Below, piece after piece: positions 17,258 to 25,222 of a stretch of 64,000 nucleotides of DNA. This DNA is from Stenotrophomonas sp. SY1 (GTDB taxonomy: Bacteria > Pseudomonadota > Gammaproteobacteria > Xanthomonadales > Xanthomonadaceae). The stretch covers positions 998,353 through 1,062,352 of the forward strand of contig NZ_JAJOYR010000002.1 in NCBI RefSeq assembly GCF_021202945.1, written 5' to 3'. The notes under the pieces are model-generated. The model was not told the DNA's origin. It saw only the letters and a list, made by a program, of their open reading frames with translations, and did no database searches. A program made the position numbers and the translations under genes. Position 1 is the stretch's first letter. Each line of letters begins with the position of its first letter.

Positions 17258-18394
17258 ATGACCAGCTCCAACCACCGCGTCCAAGGCCTCAACAACGATG
17301 AGGTGCCTGCCGACTGGCCGGCCATCAGTGAGCGTGAGGTGGCTTGGCTGCGTGACCGCTTCACGCAACTGGAAGGTGCCGGCACGGTGCTTTGGCACAG
17401 CCCGCGCCCGATGTCGGCTGCGGCCATCGTTGAAGGCACTTCGGGCAAGATCTTCATCAAACGTCATCATCACAGCGTCCGCACGGCGGCCACGTTGGAT
17501 GAGGAACATCGTTTCATCGGTCACTTGGCCAACAACGGCGTGCCGGTGGTTCAGGTACTGCAGGATCGCGACGGTGCTACCGCCGTCGAGCACGACAGCT
17601 GGACCTATGAGCTGCATGCCGTGGGCGACGGGCTGGACCTTTACCGCGATGCGCCTTCCTGGACGCCGGTCACCGACCTCATCCAGGCGCGCGAAGCCGG
17701 CAGCATGCTCGCCGTGCTGCATCAGGCATCGGAAAGCTACACCGCAGCACAACGCGACACCCATATCCTGGTCGCACGCGATGACCTGATCCGCGCTGCC
17801 AACCCCATCGCAAAGCTGGAACACGACCTGCCCGAGCGCCCGGCACTGGCCGACTACCTGGCACACAAACCGTGGCAGCAGGATCTTCGGCAAGCCGTGC
17901 TGCCGCTGCACAGCGGTCTGGCCGAACGCCTGCACACCGAGCCGCATCTGTGGGCGCACAACGATTGGCATGTCTCCAATCTTCTGTGGCGGCGCGACGG
18001 CGATGCGATGAAGGTCGCCACCGTGCTCGACTTCGGCCTGGCCTCGCCGACCAGCGCTTTGTTTGACCTGGCTACCGCCATCGAACGTAACGCGGTGGCA
18101 TGGCTGGAGTTGGAACGCGGCATGGATGCGGTGCATATCGATACCGCACTGGCGTTGCTCGACGGCTACCGACAGATACGCCCACTCTCCGCCGCACAGG
18201 TGCATCTGCTGGCCGATCTGCTGCCGCTGGTGCATGTGGACTTTGCGCTGTCCGAAGTGGAGTACTTCCACGGCATTACCGGCTCGACTGCAAACGCGGA
18301 CGTGGCCTATCACGACTTCCTGCTCGGGCACGCGCAATGGTTCCGCAGTGACGATGGCCAGACGCTGCTGGCCGCACTGCACGCCGCCGCCTGA
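17258..18394 (+). CDS. APH/choline-kinase-fold phosphotransferase
   Basis: 378 residues of the aminoglycoside-phosphotransferase fold. Catalytic loop LWAHNDWHVSNLLWR (Asp and Asn) and metal-binding VLDFGLASPTSALFDLA are clear. The N-lobe has GKIFIKRHHHSVRT with the probable ATP-contacting lysine, and TYELHAVGDGLDLY as the hinge. The family includes thiamine, choline, homoserine and antibiotic kinases. The gene ends about 60 bases before a TPP riboswitch that controls thiamine transport genes. This position makes thiamine kinase worth testing, but the kinase lies upstream of the riboswitch and is not controlled by it. Confidence 0.8.
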   Translation: MTSSNHRVQGLNNDEVPADWPAISEREVAWLRDRFTQLEGAGTVLWHSPRPMSAAAIVEGTSGKIFIKRHHHSVRTAATLDEEHRFIGHLANNGVPVVQVLQDRDGATAVEHDSWTYELHAVGDGLDLYRDAPSWTPVTDLIQAREAGSMLAVLHQASESYTAAQRDTHILVARDDLIRAANPIAKLEHDLPERPALADYLAHKPWQQDLRQAVLPLHSGLAERLHTEPHLWAHNDWHVSNLLWRRDGDAMKVATVLDFGLASPTSALFDLATAIERNAVAWLELERGMDAVHIDTALALLDGYRQIRPLSAAQVHLLADLLPLVHVDFALSEVEYFHGITGSTANADVAYHDFLLGHAQWFRSDDGQTLLAALHAAA

Positions 18395-18453
18395 GTCGGC
18401 ACCTGAACACGGGCGGAGGGCAAAACCGTACCGTTTGTGGTCCAATACGCGCC

Positions 18454-18534
18454 TGAAGCGGGGGTGCCTGGTTTTTGCAGGCTGAGAGAGTCCCTTGGAA
18501 CCTGATCCGGTTTGCACCGGCGTAGGGAGCTTTG
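18454..18534 (+). promoter_or_regulatory. TPP (THI-box) riboswitch
   Basis: All conserved parts are readable: GGGGTGCC, GGCTGAGAG, CCCTTGGAACCTGATCC, a CCGG/CCGG stem with a TTGCA-type loop, and GGCGTAGGGA. The closing stem pairs AAGC (18456-18459) with GCTT (18529-18532). It sits 68 bases upstream of the TonB receptor start, so control could be at translation initiation or by transcript structure in the short leader. No T-tract terminator is seen, which favours translational control. Confidence 0.97.
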
Positions 18535-18601
18535 AGCAGCAGGCACACCGCCGCCATGGCGTTGCGCGTGCGCGCCTTCGCTTCGTCTCCCCCATCAGCT
18601 G

Positions 18602-20785
18602 ATGACGAAACGAATGAACCGCTGCTATCGAATCTCGCTGTTGACTGCTGCCCTGAGCGCGGCCCTGCCGCTGCACGCCAGCAACCCCGAAACCGCCGCC
18701 GCCGACCGCTCGCCCACCGAGCTGGCCGCCGTGCGCGTGCAGGCCGAGCAGCCGCATGCAAAGAACACCCAGTCCAACAGCTTCGGCGTGGGTGACTGGA
18801 AGAACACCCCCGCCTCGATCACCGTGCTGGACCGCGAGGTGCTCGACAGCCGTCACGTGCGCACGCTGTCCGAGCTGGCCTACAACGATGCTTCGCTGGG
18901 CGACAGCTACGCGCCGGTCGGCTATTACCAGAACATCGCCATCCGCGGCTTCGCGCTGGATACCGCCACCGGCTACCGCTTCAACGGCCTGACCATCGCC
19001 GGCGAACAACGCCTGGCGCTGGAGAACGTGCAGCAGGTGGAAATCCTCAAGGGCGAAGCCGGCCTGGCCGCTGGCGTAATCGCGCCGGGCGGCGTCATCA
19101 ACTACGTCGGAAAGCGCCCAGCCGAAGTACGCAGCGTCACCCTCGGCACCGATTCGGAAGGCAGCCGTTACGCCGCCATCGACGTCGGCCACTGGGTCAC
19201 CCCGCGCATCGGCCTGCGCTTCAACGCCGCGTGGGACGACAGCAATTCGTATATCGACAACGCCGATGGCCGCCGCAACTTCTATTCGCTGGCGACCGAC
19301 TGGCTGATCGGCGAGCGCGGCAAGCTGGAAGTGGACGCCAACTACCAGACCAGCGCGCAGCGCTCGGCCTCGGGCTACCAGCTGCTGGGTGCCACCGTGC
19401 TGCCGCGCAACGTTGACCGCAAGAAGATGCTCGGCCACCAGGCGTGGCAGGAGCCGGTCGGCATCGATAGCACCAACATCACCGCGCTGCATACCTTCGA
19501 CTTCAACAGCGCCTGGCAGTCGCGCGTGTCGGCCAGCTACAGCCGCTCGGTCATCGACGACAACGTCGCCTTCGCCTACGGCTGCTACTACGCCGCCGAG
19601 TGCGCTGACGGCAGCGTGCCGGGCAACTACTTCGCGCCCAATGGCGACTACGACATCTACGACTACCGCAGCCCGGACGACACCCGCCGCAACCAGCAGC
19701 TGCGCGCCGAGCTGCGCGGGCGCTTCAGCACCGGCGGCGTCGAGCACCAGCTGACCTTCGGTGCGGACTACTTCGACCGCACCGTCGACAAGCGCCGCAA
19801 CGTCAACGAGTACGTCGGCACCGCCAATATCCACGACAAGCACGTGCCGCAGTTCGCGCCGTCACCGTTGCAACCGGGCCCTTCGGTGCGTCGCCTGGAC
19901 AGCACACAGAAATCGCTGTTCCTGCTCGACCGCATGAGCTTCGCCGACGATTGGCAGCTGCTGGCCGGCGGCCGCTTCGTGCGGCTGGACGAGCGCGCGT
20001 TCGACAAGCGTGGCAATCCCGAGCGCAGCAGCCGGTTGTCGCGGTTCCTGCCGCAGGCCGCGTTGATCTGGAGCGCCAACGACGAACTGAATCTCTATGC
20101 CAGCTACGCGCAGGGCATTTCGCTCGGCCAGGAAGCGCCGTTCTGGACCACCAATGAAGGCACCTTCCTGCCGGCGGTGCGCTCACGCCAGCTGGAAGTG
20201 GGCGCCAAGTACACGCCATCGGATGCCCTGACGCTGGGCGCCGCCCTGTTCCGCATCAGCCAGCCATTCCAGTACGCCAAGCCCGACGACAGCGCCTACG
20301 GCTACACCTTCGTGCAGGAAGGCCAACAGAACCACATCGGCCTGGAACTGAGCGCGCAGGGCCATATCACCGAGCGCCTGCAACTGACCGCCAGCGCCAG
20401 TGCGTTGCGCGCGCGTGCACGCAACACCGGCACGCCGGCTTACGAAGGCCATCCGCTGATCAACGTGCCGAGCACGCGCGCCAGCCTGCATGCCGACTAC
20501 GCACTGCCGTTCGTCTCCGGCCTGGGCATCACCGGCGGCTGGCGTTATGCGTCCTCCAACGTTGCCACCGCCGACGGCCGCGTGCGTGCACCGAGCTACA
20601 ACGTCGCCGATGTGGGCCTGCGCTTCCAGCACCAGCTGCGCGAGCACGCGGTGAACTGGAACCTGTCGGTGGACAACGTGTTCAACCGCTTCTACTGGCG
20701 CGACACTGGCAGCAGCTCCGGTGATTACTACCTGTTCCCCGGCGCCCCGCGTCAGGCACGCCTGTCGGTCACCGTCGCGCTATGA
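18602..20785 (+). CDS. TonB-dependent receptor, probable thiamine (or precursor) importer
   Basis: 727 residues. N-terminal signal (RISLLTAALSAALPLHAS), plug domain from about residue 40 (NTPASITVLDREVLDS, AIRGFALDTATGYRFNG, VEILKGEAGLAAG, PGGVINYVGKRP), then a 22-strand-type barrel ending in a C-terminal strand, PRQARLSVTVAL. It is directly behind a TPP riboswitch and overlaps the PnuT gene by four bases, which identifies the substrate as thiamine-related. TPP-regulated receptors paired with PnuT are known in other Proteobacteria and Bacteroidetes. ATG 18602 is used; ATG 18614 is an alternative as neither has a strong ribosome site. Confidence 0.92.
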   Translation: MTKRMNRCYRISLLTAALSAALPLHASNPETAAADRSPTELAAVRVQAEQPHAKNTQSNSFGVGDWKNTPASITVLDREVLDSRHVRTLSELAYNDASLGDSYAPVGYYQNIAIRGFALDTATGYRFNGLTIAGEQRLALENVQQVEILKGEAGLAAGVIAPGGVINYVGKRPAEVRSVTLGTDSEGSRYAAIDVGHWVTPRIGLRFNAAWDDSNSYIDNADGRRNFYSLATDWLIGERGKLEVDANYQTSAQRSASGYQLLGATVLPRNVDRKKMLGHQAWQEPVGIDSTNITALHTFDFNSAWQSRVSASYSRSVIDDNVAFAYGCYYAAECADGSVPGNYFAPNGDYDIYDYRSPDDTRRNQQLRAELRGRFSTGGVEHQLTFGADYFDRTVDKRRNVNEYVGTANIHDKHVPQFAPSPLQPGPSVRRLDSTQKSLFLLDRMSFADDWQLLAGGRFVRLDERAFDKRGNPERSSRLSRFLPQAALIWSANDELNLYASYAQGISLGQEAPFWTTNEGTFLPAVRSRQLEVGAKYTPSDALTLGAALFRISQPFQYAKPDDSAYGYTFVQEGQQNHIGLELSAQGHITERLQLTASASALRARARNTGTPAYEGHPLINVPSTRASLHADYALPFVSGLGITGGWRYASSNVATADGRVRAPSYNVADVGLRFQHQLREHAVNWNLSVDNVFNRFYWRDTGSSSGDYYLFPGAPRQARLSVTVAL

Positions 20786-21375
20786 ACCCGGCGATCCTGG
20801 AATGGTCGGCAGTCGGCGCCAGCATCCTCGGCGTCTGGCTGATGGCGCAGCGGCGGATGCTGGCCTGGCCGGTGGGGCTGATCTCGGTCGGCCTGTACGC
20901 CTTCGTGTTTATCGAAGCGCGGCTGTACTCGGACACGCTGCTGCAATGCGCGTTCGCCGCCTTCCTGCTGTACGGCTGGATCAACTGGCAGCGGCAGGAC
21001 CGGCCCGATGGTCGCGTCATCATCGTGCCGCTGGCCAATCACCTGCTGGCGCGTGACCTGGGCATCGGCATCGCGTTCGGCATCGCGCTCGGTGCGGCCA
21101 TGCATAGCTGGACCAACGCCGCCCTGCCCTGGCTGGACGCCATGCTCGCCGCGCTCAGCCTGGTCGCCCAATGGTGGCAGGCACGCCGCCACACCGCCGC
21201 CTGGTGGCTGTGGATCGTGGTCGACGTGGTCTACATCGGCATGTATGCGGTGAAGTCGCTGCATGCGACGGCGGGCTTGTATCTGGTCTTCGTAGGCTTG
21301 GCCGCGATGGGCCTTCGTGCCTGGAAGAAGGAAGAAAACCGGGGTCAGAGTCGGGTTCTTACCCCAAGCCACTGA
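20782..21375 (+). CDS. pnuT: PnuC-family permease, probable thiamine transporter PnuT
   Basis: 197 residues with about seven hydrophobic segments. Family motifs: EWSAVGASILGVWLMAQ, ARLYSDTLLQCAFAAFLLYGW with the conserved WxxW-type NWQRQ, and WLWIVVDVVYIGMY. PnuC relatives carry nicotinamide riboside or thiamine; the TPP riboswitch and overlapping TonB receptor (ATGA, 20782) point to thiamine. The last residues ENRGQSRVL are encoded by a copy of the transposase-associated repeat (21334-21360), so the original C-terminus has been replaced or extended. Confidence 0.92.
   Translation: MNPAILEWSAVGASILGVWLMAQRRMLAWPVGLISVGLYAFVFIEARLYSDTLLQCAFAAFLLYGWINWQRQDRPDGRVIIVPLANHLLARDLGIGIAFGIALGAAMHSWTNAALPWLDAMLAALSLVAQWWQARRHTAAWWLWIVVDVVYIGMYAVKSLHATAGLYLVFVGLAAMGLRAWKKEENRGQSRVLTPSH
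21334..21360 (+). repeat. RAYT-associated repeat, copy 2 (forward), inside pnuT
   Basis: GAAAACC then GGGGTCAGAGTCG with a variant tail (GGTTCTT). It codes for the C-terminal residues of the PnuT frame and forms the left arm of an inverted pair around the transposase gene. Confidence 0.9.
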
Positions 21376-21440
21376 CTCCCCGGATCGCCATTGCCCACTG
21401 AGCAAATCAGCCTCGTCTGCACAACGACAGCGAGGCTGAC

Positions 21441-22136
21441 ATGGCACGACAACCCAGAATCGATCTACCCGGCGTAGCCCAGCACGTCATCCAACGCGGC
21501 AACGACCGCCAGCCGTGTTTCTTCCGCGACATTGATCGCGTGCGCTATCTGCAAGACCTGCGCGAACTGACGCTAGCAGGACGCTGCCATGTGCACGCGT
21601 ACGTACTGATGACCAACCACGTGCATCTATTGATCACGCCCGGCGTAACCGGGGCCATCAGCAAGGTGATGCAATCCCTTGGGCGGCGTTACGTTCGCTA
21701 CATCAATGACGCTTACGGCCGAACCGGCACGCTATGGGAAGGCCGTTACAAGTCGCACCTCGTCGCTGATGACGACCATCTACTGCGTTGCTATCGCTAC
21801 ATCGAGCTCAACCCGGTTCGTGCGGGAATGGTTGCGCACGCGGCCGACTACCGCTGGTCGAGCTATCGCCGCAATGCCCTGGGCCAAGCTGATCCACTCG
21901 TTCGCCCGCACGATTGCTATCGCCGGTTAGGGATAACAGACACGGAACGGCTACCGGCGTATCGCGATTTGGTTCAACAAGCCTGCGAAGAAGATGCGGC
22001 ACGTTTCAGCGATCATTTGCGGCATCAACATCCGATGGGGAATGACCGGTTTCGCGCAACCATCGAAGCGCAGTTGGGTCGCAAGCTCACGCCGGGAAAA
22101 GGTGGACGGCCCAAGAAGCGAAGGCCAGAGACTTAG
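21441..22136 (+). CDS. rayT: REP-associated tyrosine transposase (RAYT, IS200-like Y1 family)
   Basis: 231 residues. N-terminus MARQPRIDLPGVAQHVIQRGN, the HUH motif in VLMTNHVHLLI, and the downstream catalytic-tyrosine region LLRCYRYIELNPVRAGMV. RAYTs are single-domain HUH endonucleases that are kept as single copies and move short palindromic repeats instead of themselves. The basic tail KGGRPKKRRPET is typical. Inverted repeat copies flank it (21334 and 22136), the right one starting on the last base of the stop codon. It marks the left edge of an AT-richer island. Confidence 0.95.
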   Translation: MARQPRIDLPGVAQHVIQRGNDRQPCFFRDIDRVRYLQDLRELTLAGRCHVHAYVLMTNHVHLLITPGVTGAISKVMQSLGRRYVRYINDAYGRTGTLWEGRYKSHLVADDDHLLRCYRYIELNPVRAGMVAHAADYRWSSYRRNALGQADPLVRPHDCYRRLGITDTERLPAYRDLVQQACEEDAARFSDHLRHQHPMGNDRFRATIEAQLGRKLTPGKGGRPKKRRPET

Positions 22137-22161
22137 AAACTCGACTCTGACCCCTGTCTTC
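22136..22161 (-). repeat. RAYT-associated repeat, copy 3 (reverse)
   Basis: Reverse complement of the forward unit (GAAACTCGACTCTGACCCC). Its first base is the final G of the transposase stop codon. Confidence 0.9.
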
Positions 22162-22251
22162 AAGCCAATCGCCTCGCTGACCGACGCTTTCATAATCACA
22201 AAGAGGGACAGGACGAACCCGCTCCGAAGCTGGACCATGCCCCCTCCCTCC

Positions 22252-22746
22252 CTACAAACCGCAAATATCCCAACGCCATACTTCTCGCCGACGATCAAAC
22301 ACGACCTGGCGAATATCAGAGCTATTCCCATTACTCACGACACAGAAATACGCGCTATACCAACGGCGCACCATATCGCCATCTCGATCTGCGATTCCAG
22401 CCGCAATGTCAATCGAGTACTGCTTTCCAGGCAACAGGGAAGGAAATGGATTACCTCTCCCACCCAGATCATTCATACACTCTTTCGAAGACACCGTTGG
22501 AACCTCCCCATCGCCAGGAGGGTAGCTTTGCTGCCAGATGATTCGCTGAGCGCCGTCGATTCTCTGGTAGATCGACACATTGGTCACCGCGGGAGAAGTC
22601 TGTTTTAGTTCTGGCACGTCATTGGCCTTTACGCACAAAGACTCTCCGCTGCCAGTAACGACCGCCTTCTGGTACAGCTCCTTCGGTTGACCACATGCAG
22701 CCGTCGTCGAAATAGCGAACAGCGCCATCAACAAGAAATAACGCAT
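22252..22746 (-). CDS. Periplasmic lipoprotein, candidate immunity protein for the PAAR effector
   Basis: 164 residues. Signal sequence MRYFLLMALFAISTTAAC with a probable lipobox cysteine at 18. Mature part: SGESLCVKANDV, YPPGDGEVPTVSS, LLPGKQYSIDIAAG and YSAYFCVVSN, a beta-rich pattern like small lipoproteins found beside PAAR or Rhs effectors. Its ATG (22746) lies one base after the stop of the effector gene, and its ribosome site GGGAGGTGA contains that stop, so the two are translationally coupled. Immunity is inferred from gene order and compartment, not from a known fold. Confidence 0.7.
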   Translation of the reverse strand: MRYFLLMALFAISTTAACGQPKELYQKAVVTGSGESLCVKANDVPELKQTSPAVTNVSIYQRIDGAQRIIWQQSYPPGDGEVPTVSSKECMNDLGGRGNPFPSLLPGKQYSIDIAAGIADRDGDMVRRWYSAYFCVVSNGNSSDIRQVVFDRRREVWRWDICGL

Positions 22747-22747
22747 A

Positions 22748-23962
22748 TCACCTCCCGCTTTTTGCTGTGTTTGGCAAATTACTTACGCTACTGGGCGCTT
22801 CCAAGAAATCAGATAGCGTCGCTCGAATCATCCCTAAGAACAAAGGGTCAAACGAATAGCGCGCTTCATAGACGCTATCCTGCGCCAACCGAAATTCAGA
22901 TAGAAAATAGTCAGCAATGATATTCCCTTGCGCCTCCATATTGTAATCGCATAATTTTTTATCTGGCGCCAGAGTATATTTATAACTCATATTTGGCCTA
23001 GGCCCTCTTACCAACTTAACGGGATAACCGAGCTGATACTGCCATACATGGGCCATTTCATGAATAAACCAAGCCTGAGTCTTGAAGTCCTCCAAGGAGT
23101 AGTCGTCCTTATACACCCCTTTTGGAAAATACATTTCACCATTCGGGGTCACCGCGGTCTCGCTGTCCTGAAGCCCAAAGAAAAGCCAATACCCATGGTT
23201 ATGAACCTTAACCCTCGTATAGTCAATAGATTCGGCGAACACCAGCCTAGCCATCTCAATTTCATCATGAGTTAAATCACGCTCATGATGAGGTGCCTTC
23301 GCGACAACCACCGACGTTCCAAGGTAGCTACTAGTTGTAATCACTCCGTCCAGATCAAATATCTCGGCTTCGACGTCATCCTCTTGACCGGATACTAGGT
23401 CACCGCAACATCCCGCATTTTTCTCAAACTGCTTTAGTTCCACGCTTTTAATGGCAACCGGAGTAGCCGTCACCACGCGCTGCGTCAAGCCCTCATCGTC
23501 GGTCACACCTTCAATCACCTCGCCGTTCGCCAAGCGCAGAGCGTAACCTACCTTGCATAAACTGCCATTTGACTCTGTTACAAATCGAATCGCCTGATCA
23601 TAACCGCCGCTGGATTTATTAATATTTGCAGATGCGGTCGCAGCAAGTGCGCCCAAGGCAGCGGCTGTGCTTGAGTTCGTGCCAGGCGAGCCTGCGCTAT
23701 CCACATAAACATGATTCTGCCGAAAAGACATCAATCGGCACCCACAAGCGACTGCACCACCATTGATAGCCACCGGTTGGCCATCAATGATCATGGATGC
23801 ATCGCCCTGTATGATCGGGAACACGCCCTTGTGCTGCGGGCAAGTGACCTTATCGTTCACCCGCGCGACTGGGATCCCATCTATATCCGTATGCGGCGAG
23901 CCGGTTATCACACGACCGCCGCCTGTAGTTGCGTCGCCAACAACAATCCAGTTCCTTGCCAT
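22748..23962 (-). CDS. PAAR-domain T6SS-type effector with C-terminal zinc metallopeptidase motif
   Basis: 404 residues. The N-terminal PAAR domain (1-92: GDATTGGGRVITGSPHTDIDG, VTCPQHKGVFPI, GGAVACGCRLMS) would cap the VgrG spike of a type VI secretion system. A small beta region follows (YALRLANGEVIEGVTDDEG), then a peptidase-like C-terminus with His301-Glu-Met-Ala-His305 in AWFIHEMAHVWQYQLG, an HExxHxxQ zinc site. The toxin would act in the envelope, matching the lipoprotein encoded next. Base composition is clearly more AT-rich than in neighbouring core genes, suggesting transfer. No VgrG or other T6SS gene is in the window. Confidence 0.85.
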   Translation of the reverse strand: MARNWIVVGDATTGGGRVITGSPHTDIDGIPVARVNDKVTCPQHKGVFPIIQGDASMIIDGQPVAINGGAVACGCRLMSFRQNHVYVDSAGSPGTNSSTAAALGALAATASANINKSSGGYDQAIRFVTESNGSLCKVGYALRLANGEVIEGVTDDEGLTQRVVTATPVAIKSVELKQFEKNAGCCGDLVSGQEDDVEAEIFDLDGVITTSSYLGTSVVVAKAPHHERDLTHDEIEMARLVFAESIDYTRVKVHNHGYWLFFGLQDSETAVTPNGEMYFPKGVYKDDYSLEDFKTQAWFIHEMAHVWQYQLGYPVKLVRGPRPNMSYKYTLAPDKKLCDYNMEAQGNIIADYFLSEFRLAQDSVYEARYSFDPLFLGMIRATLSDFLEAPSSVSNLPNTAKSGR

Positions 23963-24247
23963 ATCTCTTACACTCCATATGTTTTCGGCTTCCCGCCAGT
24001 AACTAGATTACTGATATATCTTGATAGGTCGATCAGACTCAACCTAATTTCTTAGCGTGAACAGCACCGAGAGTCGCCCGTGCTGGCTGGGCACAGCTGA
24101 CTAGCAATATCTAAGCCGCTGTGAATAGCAAAGGGCCAGGGTAGAAAACCTCTCTGGCTCATATTCTTCTCTAGTTAATTTCCACATCGACCTATCCCTG
24201 GCCGTATACCAACAACAGCAAAATTATCCGAAATGAGTCTCACCCAG

Positions 24248-24388
24248 TTAACCGGTACAAATAAGCCAATGCCAAGAAACTCGACTCTGACCCCTGTTTT
24301 CTCGCAGCCGCCGGCTGATGAGCAGGAACATCACCGTAAAGCTCAGCAGGTAGACACACAGCATGCCTACGAGAAGGGTGGCGATCAT
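24248..24388 (-). pseudogene. Possible remnant: single-helix membrane peptide ending in the repeat
   Basis: 46-codon frame starting MIATLLVGMLCVYLLSF, a strong membrane helix, then SRRLRENRGQSRVSW and a stop. As in pnuT, the C-terminal residues ENRGQSRV are encoded by the repeat. There is no ribosome site, and the frame continues upstream without a start, so this looks like the tail of a lost membrane-protein gene. A real small protein is not excluded. Confidence 0.35.
24276..24302 (-). repeat. RAYT-associated repeat, copy 4 (reverse)
   Basis: GAAACTCGACTCTGACCCC followed by TGTTTTC, the reverse complement of the copies at 14694 and 21334. Confidence 0.9.
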
Positions 24389-24644
24389 GGGGTGGTCGAG
24401 GTTGAAAGGCGCAGGTGCAGAACAACGCGGATGGCCGCCAGCATGGGCAGCGGAATCCGGAGCGGAGAAACCAAGTGGCGCGTATCGTACCCAATCACAC
24501 CGTTAAACCGGCCCTCTCCGTAACGGAACATCGGAAACGCGAGAGATGGACCTGACTCTTACGATCATCCGGGTTGATGCAAGCACCCGAGTATCGTCGG
24601 ATGCTTTCGCAGACATGGTGACCCGGCCTCGAGCCCGTACTAAC

Positions 24645-25043
24645 TCAACCTACCCAACCGGAATATATCTCTCTCAAGTACCGCGAGCAGCGGACGTCCC
24701 ATCGGCCACGCGCTTCCAAGAAAAGTGCGGCGACTTCCATTGTTGATCCAATGAGAGGATGCAACTCAGCATCCTCCTTTCCAACATCGCGCAATCCTAC
24801 GAACTCATGAAATGCATGGTCCAAGTCGTTGGGCCCGTCGCCGTACTGAGTCCAATGCCGGCGGTGCAGCCCCGGCAGCAGCACTTGCTCGGGCACGAAC
24901 AGCGCCCCGGGATCTAAACAAGACCGAATCGTCGCCTCCAACGCCCCGACATTGCCCAACAGCAAAGCGACGCCATGGGTCTTCCAATTCCCTGCATCGC
25001 GATACATGTACTCCAGCACCGAGTAACTCACGCTTTCTCTCAT
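24645..25043 (-). CDS. Conserved hypothetical protein, unknown function
   Basis: 132 residues, MRESVSYSVLEYMYRDAGNW at the start. The pattern YxYRDAGNWKTHG, EATIRSCLDPGALFVPEQV, DLDHAFHEFVGL recalls a short cytosolic family often annotated only as hypothetical. No signal or membrane helix. The start at 25043 follows from that conserved-looking N-terminus. It is divergent from the HNH gene, 179 bases away, in the accessory island. Confidence 0.65.
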   Translation of the reverse strand: MRESVSYSVLEYMYRDAGNWKTHGVALLLGNVGALEATIRSCLDPGALFVPEQVLLPGLHRRHWTQYGDGPNDLDHAFHEFVGLRDVGKEDAELHPLIGSTMEVAALFLEARGRWDVRCSRYLREIYSGWVG

Positions 25044-25222
25044 CCCATCAGCCACGAGAACCAACCAGCAGCGAGCCTGACCTGGACGCGTCCCACGCAT
25101 TGAGATGGAAGATTCCAGTCAGCTCGCCTACCATCCCTCGAAAGGGGGAAAGTCTGAATGGCGAAAGCGATTTCTACCGCTATCCAAACGGCGAGCTGCA
25201 TCCTTCGCACGGAGCGATATCG

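Larger units (their letters stand above)
23963..24644. other. No convincing gene; repeat copy and possible gene remnant
   Basis: Upstream region of the effector gene. It holds one transposase-associated repeat (24276) and, to its right, a fragment that reads on the minus strand as a single membrane helix. The plus-strand frame starting at 24233 is largely the repeat read as protein (NSTLTPVF) and is not believed. AT-rich stretches around 24000-24240 probably include the effector promoter. Confidence 0.5.

Noticed and set aside
17216..19843. 875-codon open frame on the minus strand opposite the kinase and TonB receptor
   Set aside because: A shadow of high-GC coding DNA: low-complexity Val/Ala/Gly/His composition, crosses a riboswitch, and the plus-strand proteins are clear. 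Long antisense frames at 31156-33900 and 42271-45018 are rejected for the same reason (aceE and glnE are certain).
24233..24523. Plus-strand open frame as a gene
   Set aside because: It starts just before a repeat copy and reads it as NSTLTPVF; the rest is low-complexity and lacks a ribosome site.
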